A stretch of DNA of 12,356 nucleotides from Nocardioidaceae bacterium. GTDB taxonomy: Bacteria > Actinomycetota > Actinomycetes > Propionibacteriales > Nocardioidaceae. A program made the translations under genes and the position numbers. The notes under the pieces were generated by a model. That model saw only the letters and a list, made by a program, of their open reading frames with translations. It made no database searches and was not told the DNA's origin. The stretch is taken from contig JACCZI010000209.1 of NCBI GenBank assembly GCA_013696015.1, forward strand, positions 1 to 12,356. The letters run 5' to 3'. Positions 1 to 7,503 of the stretch are shown here, piece after piece. Numbering within the stretch: position 1 is the stretch's first letter; each line of letters starts with the position of its first letter.

Positions 1-1
1 G

Positions 2-1672
2 CCGGCGTCCTGGCGGGCGGCGTGGTCGGACTGCCCGCTGGTCCTGGTGGCCGGCCCGGACGGCCTGCGCCGGGTCGACGCACTCGTCGGCCGGGTGGCG
101 GCGGCGGTTCGTGCCGAGCCGGACACGCTGCTGGTCGTGGTCGGCGTCTCCGACAGCCCTGACGGCACCCCAGCGCTGCGCGTCGCCATGGCTGCCGCGG
201 CCGACGGGTCTGACGACGCCGCACGGGTTCTGCTGTCCCCGAGCACCGGCCGCGCGCCGTACGTCCAGCTCATCGACGTCGCACCGACGATCCTGGCGGC
301 GTTGGGGCGCGATCCCCCCACGTCGATGCTGGGCAGGCCCATGGTCACCGTTCCGGACGACGCCGAGGCGGGACAGGCCGTGTCGTCGCTGGTGGCAGCC
401 GCCGCGGAGGCGGACGGCTCCCGGATCGCCTCTCTACCGCTCATCTGGGCATGGATCGTGGTCACGGCGGCGTTCTGCCTCGTCGGTGCAGTGGCGCTGC
501 GGTCGGCCGAGAGCGGGGCGGTTCGCTGGCTGCGCCCGACCGGCGTCCTGGTGGCCGCCATCCCGGTCGGGAGCCTGCTCGCCAATCTCGCGTCGTGGCA
601 ACGCCCTGTCACCGCGACGGTCTGGGGCGGGGTGGCGCTGCTGGCAGCGACGTTGCTGGTCAGCGGCGTCGCCCTCGCGGGTCCGTGGCGGACGGCGCGG
701 CTCGGGCCGCATATCGCCGTCGCAGTGGTCGGCGCTCTGGTTCTCGGACTCGACGTGACGACCGGCTCACACCTGCAGCTCAACGCCGTGATCGGTTACA
801 ACCCCGTGGTGGCCGGTCGCTTCACCGGGTTCGGGAACATGCCGTTCGCGGTGTTCGCCACCTGCGGCCTCGGTGCCCTCGCCGCCGCAACGGCCGGTCG
901 AAGCACGCGTACGACGATCCTGCTCCTTGCCGTGGGCGGACTGACGATGGTCTTCACCGTCGGCACCCCAGGGCTCGGCGCCGACTTCGGCGGCGTTCTG
1001 GCGCTGGTACCGGCGGTGCTCCTCACCGCCATGGTCGCCACAGGGGCCCGGCTGTCCCCGGCCAGGGCACTGGCGGCTCTGGGCGCCGGAGTGATCACTG
1101 TCACGGCGCTGGCGATCGGTGACTACTCGCGGGCACCGCAGAGCCAGACCCACCTGGGCCGCTTCGTCGGGCAAGTGGTCGACGGCAGCGCGTGGACCAT
1201 CGTGGAACGCAAGGCCCAGGCCAACGTCAACCTGCTCCTCAACAGTCCAGTAGCTCTGCTCGCGCCGGTCTTGCTGCTGGTCTCGTGGTGGCTGTTCCAA
1301 CGGCCGGAGTCGGCTGGCCGCAGGCTGCTCGCGTCCACCGGCACCGCTGGACGCGCCGCACTGGTGGGAGCCGGCACCGCGGCCATCCTCGGCAGCCTCG
1401 TCAACGACTCGGGCGTCGCTGTCCTCGTCGCGGCTGGTGCGGTCGGCGTACCCCTGCTGCTGTCGGCCGCGGTCGACCCCACCTCGGACGAGTCACCGGT
1501 TAGGCTGCGCAGCCATGACGGAACCTGCGCTCGTCGGCGCGGACAGCGAGGTCGGCGCGCTGCGCACGGTGATCCTCCATCGACCCGGGCCGGAGCTGCA
1601 GCGGCTGACCCCGCGCAACAACGACTCGCTCCTGTTCGACGGCATCCCCTGGGTCAGCCGGGCACAGGATGA
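2..1672 (+). CDS. Polytopic membrane protein with alkaline-phosphatase-superfamily-like domain (5' partial)
   Basis: The frame is open from the window edge, so the true start lies upstream; a GTG at 47 is only an internal candidate. Counting from that GTG, residues 1-100 look like the end of an alkaline-phosphatase/sulfatase-type fold: strand LLVVVGVSD, then IDVAPTILAALG and LGRPM, which usually close such domains. From about residue 131 there are some ten hydrophobic helices, with a conserved-looking loop NAVIGYNPVVAGRFTGFGN (245-263) and a late VNDSGVAV segment (452-459). This arrangement is known in uncharacterised actinobacterial integral membrane proteins; the substrate is unknown. Recognisable protein ends near residue 480 (about position 1490). 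The frame then continues 158 nt into arcA with an Arg/Pro/Ala-rich tail that looks like shadow coding. A TAG at 1501-1503 lies one frame away, so a one-base indel, natural or technical, could have removed the proper stop. Confidence 0.75.
   Translation, partial: PASWRAAWSDCPLVLVAGPDGLRRVDALVGRVAAAVRAEPDTLLVVVGVSDSPDGTPALRVAMAAAADGSDDAARVLLSPSTGRAPYVQLIDVAPTILAALGRDPPTSMLGRPMVTVPDDAEAGQAVSSLVAAAAEADGSRIASLPLIWAWIVVTAAFCLVGAVALRSAESGAVRWLRPTGVLVAAIPVGSLLANLASWQRPVTATVWGGVALLAATLLVSGVALAGPWRTARLGPHIAVAVVGALVLGLDVTTGSHLQLNAVIGYNPVVAGRFTGFGNMPFAVFATCGLGALAAATAGRSTRTTILLLAVGGLTMVFTVGTPGLGADFGGVLALVPAVLLTAMVATGARLSPARALAALGAGVITVTALAIGDYSRAPQSQTHLGRFVGQVVDGSAWTIVERKAQANVNLLLNSPVALLAPVLLLVSWWLFQRPESAGRRLLASTGTAGRAALVGAGTAAILGSLVNDSGVAVLVAAGAVGVPLLLSAAVDPTSDESPVRLRSHDGTCARRRGQRGRRAAHGDPPSTRAGAAAADPAQQRLAPVRRHPLGQPGTG
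1501..1506 (+). promoter_or_regulatory. Putative -10 element of a leaderless arcA promoter
   Basis: TAGGCT lies 8 nt before the arcA ATG and no Shine-Dalgarno sequence is present. This spacing fits transcription starting at or next to the start codon, a common arrangement in actinomycetes. No convincing -35 is seen. Inferred from spacing and sequence only. Confidence 0.45.
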
Positions 1673-2756
1673 GCATGACGCGTTCGCCGCCACGCTGCGC
1701 GAGCACGACGTCGAGGTGCTGTACCTGTTCGACCTGCTCGTCGAGACCCTGTCCGACCCGGACGCCCGACACCTCGCGATCACCGAGGTGACGTCCAGCC
1801 TGCGGATCGGCGACACCGTGCGCGCGTACCTTCTCGAGGCGCTGCGCGACCACGGTGCCGCGGAGCTGGCCCACGTGCTCACAGCGGGCATTCGCAACGA
1901 CGAGATGCGCATCGACCACAGCATCGTGTCGAGCCTGTTGGCTCACGACGACTTCTTGATCGACCCGCTGCCTAACCTGCTCTTCACCCGCGACTCCTCG
2001 GTGTGGCTGGCGGACCGGGTGGCCGTCACGAGTCTTGCGATGCCGGCCCGGGCGCGGGAGACGCAGCTGATGGAGCTTGTCTACGCCAAGCACCCCCGCT
2101 TCTTGGGCGCACCGCGGATGCACGGCGGTGCGCTGGAACACGTCGAGGGCGGCGACGTGCTGCAACTCGGCAGCGGGGTCGTCGCCATCGGTGCCGGGGA
2201 GCGGACGACGCCCGCCGGCCTCGAGAGTTTCGCCCGGCAGCTGTTCGGCCACCGGATCGCCGAGACGGTGCTGGCCGTGCCGATCGCCCAGCAGCGGGCG
2301 ACCATGCACCTCGACACCGTGGTGACGATGGTCGACATCGACAAGGTCGTGATGTATCCCAACGTCGCCGACACCCTGATGGCGTACACCATCACCTGCG
2401 AGAACCCGCCGGCCGGCGGCGACGTGCTGCCGTTTGCAGGTCTGAAGTTGAACGTCAGCGGTCCGGAGCCGTTCCTGAACGCGGCGGCCAAAGTGATGCA
2501 GATCGACACCCTGCACCGCATCGACACCGGACTCGACCCGGTCACCGCCGAACGCGAGCAGTGGGACGACGGCAACAACACCCTGGCGCTGGCGCCGCGT
2601 GTGGCGGTGGCGTACGAGCGCAACTTCGAGACCAACGCCCGGCTCGAGGAGGCGGGCATCCACGTGGTTCCGATCGCCGGCTCGGAGCTGGGATCAGGCC
2701 GCGGTGGTCCGCGTTGCATGTCCTGTCCTGTGCATCGCGCCTCGATGACTGCCTGA
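1515..2756 (+). CDS. arcA: Arginine deiminase
   Basis: Cytoplasmic enzyme that hydrolyses L-arginine to L-citrulline and ammonia (EC 3.5.3.6), usually the first step of the ATP-yielding arginine deiminase pathway. The 413-residue length is normal for the family. Visible motifs: SEVGALRTVILHRPG near the N-terminus; LLFTRD with Asp160; HVEGGD with Glu211; MHLDTVV with His265 and Asp267; and GRGGPRCMSCP at the C-terminus with nucleophile Cys401. The catalytic set is therefore complete. ATG 1515 is chosen because the protein then starts just before the conserved first strand, and a TAGGCT box sits 8 nt upstream. No ornithine carbamoyltransferase, carbamate kinase or arginine/ornithine antiporter is adjacent; the next gene is a broken thioesterase. 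The enzyme may therefore act in arginine catabolism or citrulline supply rather than in a complete local arc operon. Confidence 0.96.
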   Translation: MTEPALVGADSEVGALRTVILHRPGPELQRLTPRNNDSLLFDGIPWVSRAQDEHDAFAATLREHDVEVLYLFDLLVETLSDPDARHLAITEVTSSLRIGDTVRAYLLEALRDHGAAELAHVLTAGIRNDEMRIDHSIVSSLLAHDDFLIDPLPNLLFTRDSSVWLADRVAVTSLAMPARARETQLMELVYAKHPRFLGAPRMHGGALEHVEGGDVLQLGSGVVAIGAGERTTPAGLESFARQLFGHRIAETVLAVPIAQQRATMHLDTVVTMVDIDKVVMYPNVADTLMAYTITCENPPAGGDVLPFAGLKLNVSGPEPFLNAAAKVMQIDTLHRIDTGLDPVTAEREQWDDGNNTLALAPRVAVAYERNFETNARLEEAGIHVVPIAGSELGSGRGGPRCMSCPVHRASMTA

Positions 2757-3559
2757 AGAGTTCGCGCCAGGAGGTCACACGCATCCCTCGACGCCGGGAG
2801 CAGCGTGCTGGCCGAGATTCCCCTCGAACGCTTCCGCGACGGGATCCGGTGGCTGCGCGCCCACCCAGCGGTCGACGGTGGGCGCATCGCGGCTGTGGCC
2901 ATCTCGAAGGGCGCCGAGGGCTTGCTGGCTGCGCCGCGCACCTGCCCGAGCTGGACCTAGGCGCGCTGGTGCTCACCTCACCGTCGCACGTGGTGTGGCA
3001 GGCGATCGGCGAGCACGGACCATCGCCGGGCACGTCGTCGTGGACGCTCGACAACCGGCCACTGCCTTTCCTGGTCATGCGAGGTGAGGAACTGATGCCG
3101 GAGCTGCTGCACAACGCGATCTGGGCTTCGCGCCGCGAGCGACGTCATGAGCCGACCTTGCTGCACCTCGCTGCCGCCTACTCGCTGGACGACACCGACG
3201 CCGTCGACGCAGCTCGCATCCCGGTCGAGCGTGTCGGCTCACCGATCTTGTTCCTCTCCGGAGACGCCGACGCTCTTTGGCCCTCGACAGCCATGGCAGG
3301 CGCCGCACAGCGGGCACGGGTGACGGCCGGCATCGCGCGGGCCGACGAACACCGCCACTACCCCAATGCCGGCCACCTGATCCGGATGCCCTACCAACCC
3401 ACCCAGGCGCAGTGGACGTCCGGTATCGCCTTCGGCGGCACGCCGGCGGGTCTCGCTGCGGCCGAGGCCGATGCCGGCCAGCAGACACTGAGGTTCTTGG
3501 CCAGCCATCTCGGCCGAGGTACCGAGTTGTCAGCGTCCATTACGACCCCGGACACGTGA
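2757..3559 (+). pseudogene. Acyl-CoA thioester hydrolase/BAAT C-terminal-domain remnant, N-truncated and frameshifted
   Basis: An alpha/beta-hydrolase of the acyl-CoA thioesterase/bile-acid-CoA:amino-acid N-acyltransferase type, read in two frames. Frame one (GTG candidate 2805) gives IPLERFRDGIRWLRAHP and the nucleophile elbow AISKGAEG, then meets a TAG at 2958. Frame two takes over near 2928-2938 with LPELDLGALVLTSPSH and continues to TGA 3557-3559; restoring one G in the GC-rich run would join them. Downstream are SSWTLDNRPLPF, IPVERVGSPILFLSGDADALWPS (acid residue) and HYPNAGHLIRMPY (catalytic His). The Ser-Asp-His set thus survives across the two frames. The N-terminal BAAT domain and the start of the hydrolase domain are missing, leaving about 250 of the usual 400 or more residues. 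A strong AGGAGGT at 2769-2775 has no start codon at useful distance, suggesting an internal deletion. The frameshift alone could be a sequencing error; the N-terminal loss is harder to explain that way. Confidence 0.78.
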
Positions 3560-3563
3560 CGTT

Positions 3564-3581
3564 TTGTCAGAACGCTGACAA
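3564..3581. terminator. Short hairpin between convergent genes, possible bidirectional terminator
   Basis: TTGTCAG (3564-3570) and CTGACAA (3575-3581) form a perfect 7-bp stem with an AACG loop in the 29-nt gap between the convergent thioesterase remnant and the VOC gene. There is no clear T-run on the plus strand; on the minus strand the stem is followed by AAAC, not Ts. The position supports a terminator, the composition only weakly. Confidence 0.35.
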
Positions 3582-3588
3582 CTGGGTG

Positions 3589-4020
3589 TCAGCCGGCGCG
3601 GGTGTCCACCACGACGCCACCGTCCCCGGTGGTGCCCCAGTGCGGGTTGTGGGCGATCTCCCACGGGTGACCGTCGGGGTCGTGGACCATGGCGCTGTAG
3701 CCGCCCCAGAAGGTGGCGCTCGGTTCACGGGCGACGGTTCCTCCAGCCCCCCGGGCCGCCTCGGTGATGGCGTCCACCTCAGCCTCGGAGCCCACGTTGT
3801 ACGCAAAGGTGACACCACCCCAGCCGCCGTCGTCCTGCACGCAGGAGTCTGTCGCCAGGCTGGCTCGGTCCCACAGCGCCACGACCATCCCGCGGGAGTG
3901 GTAGAAGACGGGATCGTCAGCGGTGCCCCCGCGGCCACGCCAGCCGAGCGTGTCGTAGAAGGCCCGAGCTCGTTCCTTGTCACGCACTCCCAGCGTCACG
4001 ACATTCAGCGTGTGTCCCAT
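3589..4020 (-). CDS. VOC superfamily (glyoxalase/bleomycin-resistance fold) protein
   Basis: A 143-residue protein with the paired beta-alpha-beta-beta-beta layout of the vicinal oxygen chelate family. The first half starts MGHTLNVVTLGVRD with helix KERARAFYDTLGW. The second half ends with WGGYSAMVHDPDGHPWEIAHNP (residues about 106-126), the usual last strands of glyoxalase-like proteins, including a Glu that often binds metal. The family contains lyases, dioxygenases and resistance proteins; the substrate cannot be assigned here. The ATG at 4018-4020 is chosen over upstream in-frame starts because the conserved first strand begins immediately after it and longer versions add Pro/Ser-rich, non-conserved-looking sequence. 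The ribosome site is weak (GGCGGC just before ATG). It is divergent from mscR across an 82-nt gap, so the two promoters are close together. An aldehyde or thiol-adduct role beside mscR is speculation. Confidence 0.88.
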   Translation of the reverse strand: MGHTLNVVTLGVRDKERARAFYDTLGWRGRGGTADDPVFYHSRGMVVALWDRASLATDSCVQDDGGWGGVTFAYNVGSEAEVDAITEAARGAGGTVAREPSATFWGGYSAMVHDPDGHPWEIAHNPHWGTTGDGGVVVDTRAG

Positions 4021-4040
4021 GCCGCCGAGTCTGCCGCAGG

Positions 4041-4070
4041 TTGGCGCCTCGGGCGTAGGGCCTCTAGCGT
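4041..4070 (+). promoter_or_regulatory. Putative mscR promoter
   Basis: TTGGCG (4041-4046), an 18-nt spacer and TAGCGT (4065-4070) form a reasonable sigma-70-type -35/-10 pair in the gap between the divergent VOC and mscR genes. The ribosome site GAGGAG follows at 4091-4096, six nt before the ATG. Confidence 0.5.
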
Positions 4071-4102
4071 CACCCCCGACCGCTGATCGCGAGGAGCCGC
4101 TG

Positions 4103-5191
4103 ATGTCGCAGACCGTTCGAGGAGTTATCGCCCGGGAGAAGGGCGCGGCCGTGAGCGTGTCCAACGTCGTCGTGCCCGCCCCCGGCCCCGGTGAGGCGCT
4201 GGTCAAGGTGCAGGCGTGCGGTGTCTGCCACACCGACCTGCACTACCGCGAAGGGGGCATCAACGACGAGTTCCCGTTCCTGCTGGGTCACGAGGCCGCC
4301 GGGGTGGTCGAGGCGGTCGGGGAGGGCGTCAGGGACGTGGCACCGGGCGACTTCGTGATCCTCAACTGGCGGGCGGTCTGCGGGTCGTGCCGGGCCTGTC
4401 TGCGCGGCCGGCCGTGGTACTGCTTCAACACCCACAACGCGACCCAGAAGATGACGCTCGAGGACGGCACCGAGCTGTCGCCGGCTCTCGGCATCGGCGC
4501 TTTCGTGGAGAAGACACTGGTGGCATCCGGCCAGTGCACCAAGGTCGACGCGACTGCCTCCCCAGCCGCCGCGGGCCTTCTCGGATGCGGGGTGATGGCG
4601 GGGCTCGGCGCCGCACTCAACACCGGCAACGTCGGCCGCGGTGACACGGTCGCGGTCATCGGGTGCGGCGGTGTCGGCAACGCCGCCATCGCAGGTGCCC
4701 GCCTGGCGGGCGCTCGTACGATCATCGCGGTCGACGTCGACGCGCGAAAGCTCGAGTGGGCGACGGGCCTCGGCGCCACACACACGATCGACGCACGCAC
4801 AGTCGATGACGTCGTCGAGGCTGTTCAGGGGCTCACCGACGGAGTCGGCGCCGACGTCGTCATCGACGCGGTCGGTCGACCGGAGACCTGGAAGCAGGCG
4901 TTCTACGCTCGTGACCTCGCCGGGACGGTCGTGCTGGTGGGCGTGCCGACCCCGGACATGCGCATCGAGATGCCGCTGCTCGACTTCTTCGGCCGGGGCG
5001 GGGCCCTCAAGTCCAGCTGGTACGGCGACTGTCTCCCGGGCCGTGACTTCCCGATGCTCATCGACTTGTACCAGCAGGGCCGGCTCGACCTCGACGCGTT
5101 CGTCTCCGAGACCATCGGGCTCGACGACGTGGAGGCTGCGTTCGACAAGATGCACCGCGGTGAGGTTCTCCGCTCGGTCGTGATGCTGTGA
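4103..5191 (+). CDS. mscR: S-(hydroxymethyl)mycothiol dehydrogenase / S-nitrosomycothiol reductase
   Basis: Zinc-dependent medium-chain dehydrogenase that oxidises the formaldehyde-mycothiol adduct to S-formylmycothiol with NAD (EC 1.1.1.306) and can reduce S-nitrosomycothiol. The 362-residue protein starts MSQTVRGVIAREKGAAV. Zinc-site residues are Cys42 (GVCHTDLH), His63/Glu64 (LLGHEAAG) and Cys162 (LGCGVMAG). The structural-zinc cysteines are at 93, 96, 99 and 107. The nucleotide-binding glycine motif GCGGVG is at 187-192, followed by the acidic DVDARK turn. ATG 4103 is favoured over in-frame starts upstream by GAGGAG at 4091-4096. The stop overlaps the next gene by GTGA, so the two are translationally coupled. 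The same pair occurs in M. tuberculosis (Rv2259-Rv2260). Other class III alcohol dehydrogenases look similar; the partner gene and the actinobacterial setting favour the mycothiol-dependent enzyme. Confidence 0.93.
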   Translation: MSQTVRGVIAREKGAAVSVSNVVVPAPGPGEALVKVQACGVCHTDLHYREGGINDEFPFLLGHEAAGVVEAVGEGVRDVAPGDFVILNWRAVCGSCRACLRGRPWYCFNTHNATQKMTLEDGTELSPALGIGAFVEKTLVASGQCTKVDATASPAAAGLLGCGVMAGLGAALNTGNVGRGDTVAVIGCGGVGNAAIAGARLAGARTIIAVDVDARKLEWATGLGATHTIDARTVDDVVEAVQGLTDGVGADVVIDAVGRPETWKQAFYARDLAGTVVLVGVPTPDMRIEMPLLDFFGRGGALKSSWYGDCLPGRDFPMLIDLYQQGRLDLDAFVSETIGLDDVEAAFDKMHRGEVLRSVVML

Positions 5192-5823
5192 GCGGCGGCG
5201 GGGCGCGGATCGAACGAGTGGTGACGTCGGGCTCGTTCAACCTCGATGGCGGCTCGTGGCAGGTCGACAACAACGTCTGGCTCGTCGGTGACGACGAGGA
5301 GGTCGCCGTCATCGATGCCTCTCACGACGCCGCCGCAATCCGGGAAGCCGTGGGACCGCGCCGCGTGGTGGCGGTCGTCTGCACCCACGGCCACGATGAC
5401 CACATCAACGCTGTCGGCGACCTGTGGGACGCCACGAAGGCGCCGGTGTGGCTGCATCCCGCCGACCGGATGCTGTGGGCTGAGCTGTACGAACCAGCGC
5501 CGGACGAGGACCTCGTCGACGGCGCCGACATCGCGGTTGCCGGTCACGTCCTCACTGCCCTGCACAGCCCTGGACACTCCCCCGGGAGCACCTGCCTGTA
5601 CGCGCCGTCGCTGAACGCGGTGTTCAGTGGCGACACGCTGTTCGCCGGCGGACCCGGTGCCACCGGCCGGTCGTACTCAGACTTCGACACGATCATCGAG
5701 TCGATCCGCACGCGACTGCTGACGCTGCCGGCCGACATCGTGGTCCACCCCGGCCACGGCGACACGACCACGATCGGCGCCGAGGCGCCACACCTCGACG
5801 CGTGGATCGCGCGCGGGCATTGA
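5188..5823 (+). CDS. Metallo-beta-lactamase-fold hydrolase paired with mscR
   Basis: A 211-residue MBL-fold protein starting at GTG 5188, overlapping the mscR stop by 4 nt. Metal ligands are visible: THGHDDH (His67, His69, Asp71, His72), HSPGHSPGS (His130), SGDTLF (Asp149) and HPGHGD (His190). This is a full glyoxalase II-type dinuclear site. Homologues next to mscR are thought to hydrolyse S-formylmycothiol to formate and mycothiol, completing formaldehyde detoxification; that role is inferred from position, not visible in the residues. There is no signal peptide, so it is cytoplasmic. The start is fixed by the coupling overlap; no strong ribosome site is seen, as expected for re-initiating ribosomes. 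Confidence 0.92.
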   Translation: MSGGGARIERVVTSGSFNLDGGSWQVDNNVWLVGDDEEVAVIDASHDAAAIREAVGPRRVVAVVCTHGHDDHINAVGDLWDATKAPVWLHPADRMLWAELYEPAPDEDLVDGADIAVAGHVLTALHSPGHSPGSTCLYAPSLNAVFSGDTLFAGGPGATGRSYSDFDTIIESIRTRLLTLPADIVVHPGHGDTTTIGAEAPHLDAWIARGH

Positions 5824-5833
5824 GGGCGCTCGG

Positions 5834-5858
5834 TACAGTGGGCCGACGATCCGGAGGT
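5834..5858 (+). promoter_or_regulatory. Putative -10 element and ribosome site of the DUF4190-glyA run
   Basis: TACAGT (5834-5839) in the 40-nt gap after the hydrolase gene looks like an actinobacterial -10. GGAGGT (5853-5858) is a strong ribosome site 5 nt before ATG 5864. No good -35 at 16-18 nt. The likely transcript would carry the DUF4190 gene and glyA. Confidence 0.5.
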
Positions 5859-5863
5859 GCGAG

Positions 5864-6220
5864 ATGACAACAGACGGCAGCCCGGGCGCGACTGGCACAC
5901 CGACCTCACCCCCTGCCTACCCGCAGTATCCGCCACCGGAATACGCGCCGGTTCCGTACCCGCCTGCTCCCCCGGCGTTGCCCGGCACCAACGGGTTCGC
6001 CATCGCGTCGCTGGTGCTGGGAATCGTGTGGATCTGGTGGATCGGTAGCGTGCTCGCACTCGTCTTCGGCTACAAGGCCCGCAAGCAGATCAGGGAACAG
6101 GGCCAGAGCGGGGACGGGATGGCCATCGCCGGCATCGTGCTGGGCTGGATCGGCGTGGCCTTCCTCGTCATGTCCATCGGCCTCATAGCGACGTCCGGTG
6201 GCTCCGGGGTCGGCTACTGA
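5864..6220 (+). CDS. DUF4190-type small membrane protein
   Basis: A 118-residue protein with a Pro/Tyr-rich N-terminal tail (about residues 15-41, repeated PPxY-like elements such as YPQYPPPEYAP). Two membrane segments follow: NGFAIASLVLGIVWIWWIG to LALVFG (about 43-68) and GMAIAGIVLGWIGVAFLVMS (about 84-103), separated by the basic loop YKARKQIREQG. This is the usual DUF4190 layout; function unknown, location in the membrane. The start is fixed by GGAGGT five nt upstream. The stop overlaps the glyA start by one base (TGATG), so glyA translation is probably coupled to it. Confidence 0.88.
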   Translation: MTTDGSPGATGTPTSPPAYPQYPPPEYAPVPYPPAPPALPGTNGFAIASLVLGIVWIWWIGSVLALVFGYKARKQIREQGQSGDGMAIAGIVLGWIGVAFLVMSIGLIATSGGSGVGY

Positions 6221-7503
6221 TGGCGCAGAACGGCCACGACATGGGGCTGGCGGACTTCGACCCGGAGGTCGCCGCCGCGATCGATGCCGAACTGCACCGT
6301 CAGCGCAGCACGCTCGAGATGATCGCGTCGGAGAACTTCGCTCCGCTCGCAGTCCTGCAGGCGCAGGGCGGCGTGATGACGAACAAGTACGCCGAGGGGT
6401 ATCCCGGGCGGCGCTACTACGGTGGCTGCGAGCACGTCGACGTCACCGAGCAGCTCGCGATCGACCGGGTCAAGGCGCTGTTCGGCGCCGCTCACGCCAA
6501 TGTGCAGGCACACTCCGGTGCCCAGGCGAACGCCGCCGCGATGATGGCGCTGCTCGACCCTGGTGACACGATCCTCGGTCTCGACCTGGCGCACGGCGGC
6601 CACCTGACGCACGGCATGCGGCTCAACTTCTCCGGCAAGCTCTACAACGTCGTCGCCTACCACGTCGACCCGCAGACGTATCTGGTGGACATGGACGAGG
6701 TACGCAGCCTCGCCAAGGAGCACGCGCCGAAGCTCATCATCGCCGGCTGGTCGGCATATCCGCGCCAGCTCGACTTCGCCGCGTTTCGCGAGATCGCCGA
6801 CGAGTCCGGTGCCGCGCTCATGGTCGACATGGCGCACTTCGCGGGGCTGGTCGCCGCCGGCCTGCATCCGAGTCCGGTTCGCTACGCCGACGTCGTGACG
6901 TCGACGACGCACAAGACGCTCGGCGGCCCGCGCGGCGGCTTCGTGCTCACCGAGCGGGACGACTTGGCCAAAAAGCTCAACTCCGCGGTGTTCCCCGGCC
7001 TGCAGGGCGGCCCGCTCGAGCACGTCATCGCGGCCAAAGCGGTGGCGTTCAAGGCGGCGGCGACACCGCAGTTCGTCGACCGGCAGCGGCGTACCGTCGA
7101 AGGGGCCCGCATGCTGGCCGAGCGGCTCGACGCCGGCGACATGCGCCCGGCGGGCGTCAGCGTCCTCACCGGTGGCACCGACGTCCACCTGGTGCTGGTG
7201 GACCTGCGGGAGTCGGAGCTGACCGGCCGCGAGGCCGAAGACCTGCTGCACGGCATCGGCATCACCGTCAACCGCAACGCGGTGCCGTTCGACCCGCGTC
7301 CGCCGATGGTCACGTCGGGGCTGCGCATCGGCACTCCAGCGCTGGCGACGCGCGGCTTCGGGCAGGCAGAGTTCGTCGAGGTGGCCGACATCCTCGCGGC
7401 TGCGCTGCGACCGTCGCCCGACACCGGTGCCCTCCGTGCCCGCGTCAGCGGCCTGGCGGATCGGTTCCCCCTATACGCGTCGTTGGCGCCGTTCATCAGC
7501 TGA
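6220..7503 (+). CDS. glyA: Serine hydroxymethyltransferase
   Basis: PLP enzyme that interconverts serine plus tetrahydrofolate with glycine plus 5,10-methylene-tetrahydrofolate (EC 2.1.2.1), the main source of one-carbon units. The 427-residue length is typical. Motifs: LEMIASENF (32-40), TNKYAEGYPGRRYYGGCE (54-71), HGGHLTHG (125-132), MVDMAHFAGL with Asp203 and His206, and STTHKTLGGPRGG with PLP-binding Lys232. The ATG overlaps the DUF4190 stop (TGATG) and has no strong ribosome site of its own, consistent with coupling. The SURF1-type gene begins immediately after its stop. All recognised catalytic residues are present; nothing looks broken. Confidence 0.97.
   Translation: MAQNGHDMGLADFDPEVAAAIDAELHRQRSTLEMIASENFAPLAVLQAQGGVMTNKYAEGYPGRRYYGGCEHVDVTEQLAIDRVKALFGAAHANVQAHSGAQANAAAMMALLDPGDTILGLDLAHGGHLTHGMRLNFSGKLYNVVAYHVDPQTYLVDMDEVRSLAKEHAPKLIIAGWSAYPRQLDFAAFREIADESGAALMVDMAHFAGLVAAGLHPSPVRYADVVTSTTHKTLGGPRGGFVLTERDDLAKKLNSAVFPGLQGGPLEHVIAAKAVAFKAAATPQFVDRQRRTVEGARMLAERLDAGDMRPAGVSVLTGGTDVHLVLVDLRESELTGREAEDLLHGIGITVNRNAVPFDPRPPMVTSGLRIGTPALATRGFGQAEFVEVADILAAALRPSPDTGALRARVSGLADRFPLYASLAPFIS

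Noticed and set aside
767..1300. Long open frames opposite the first membrane gene and opposite arcA (to 2663)
   Set aside because: High-GC shadow frames: Arg/Gly/His-rich composition, no family motifs, while the plus-strand frames show conserved blocks throughout.
2003..2930. Open frame overlapping the 3' half of arcA that continues into the thioesterase remnant
   Set aside because: The part inside arcA is Arg-rich shadow sequence; only the portion after about 2932 has hydrolase homology, so it is not a fusion protein.
3977..4102. A 42-residue N-terminal extension of MscR
   Set aside because: It lies antisense to the VOC gene start, lacks conserved sequence, and ATG 4103 has a well-placed GAGGAG.
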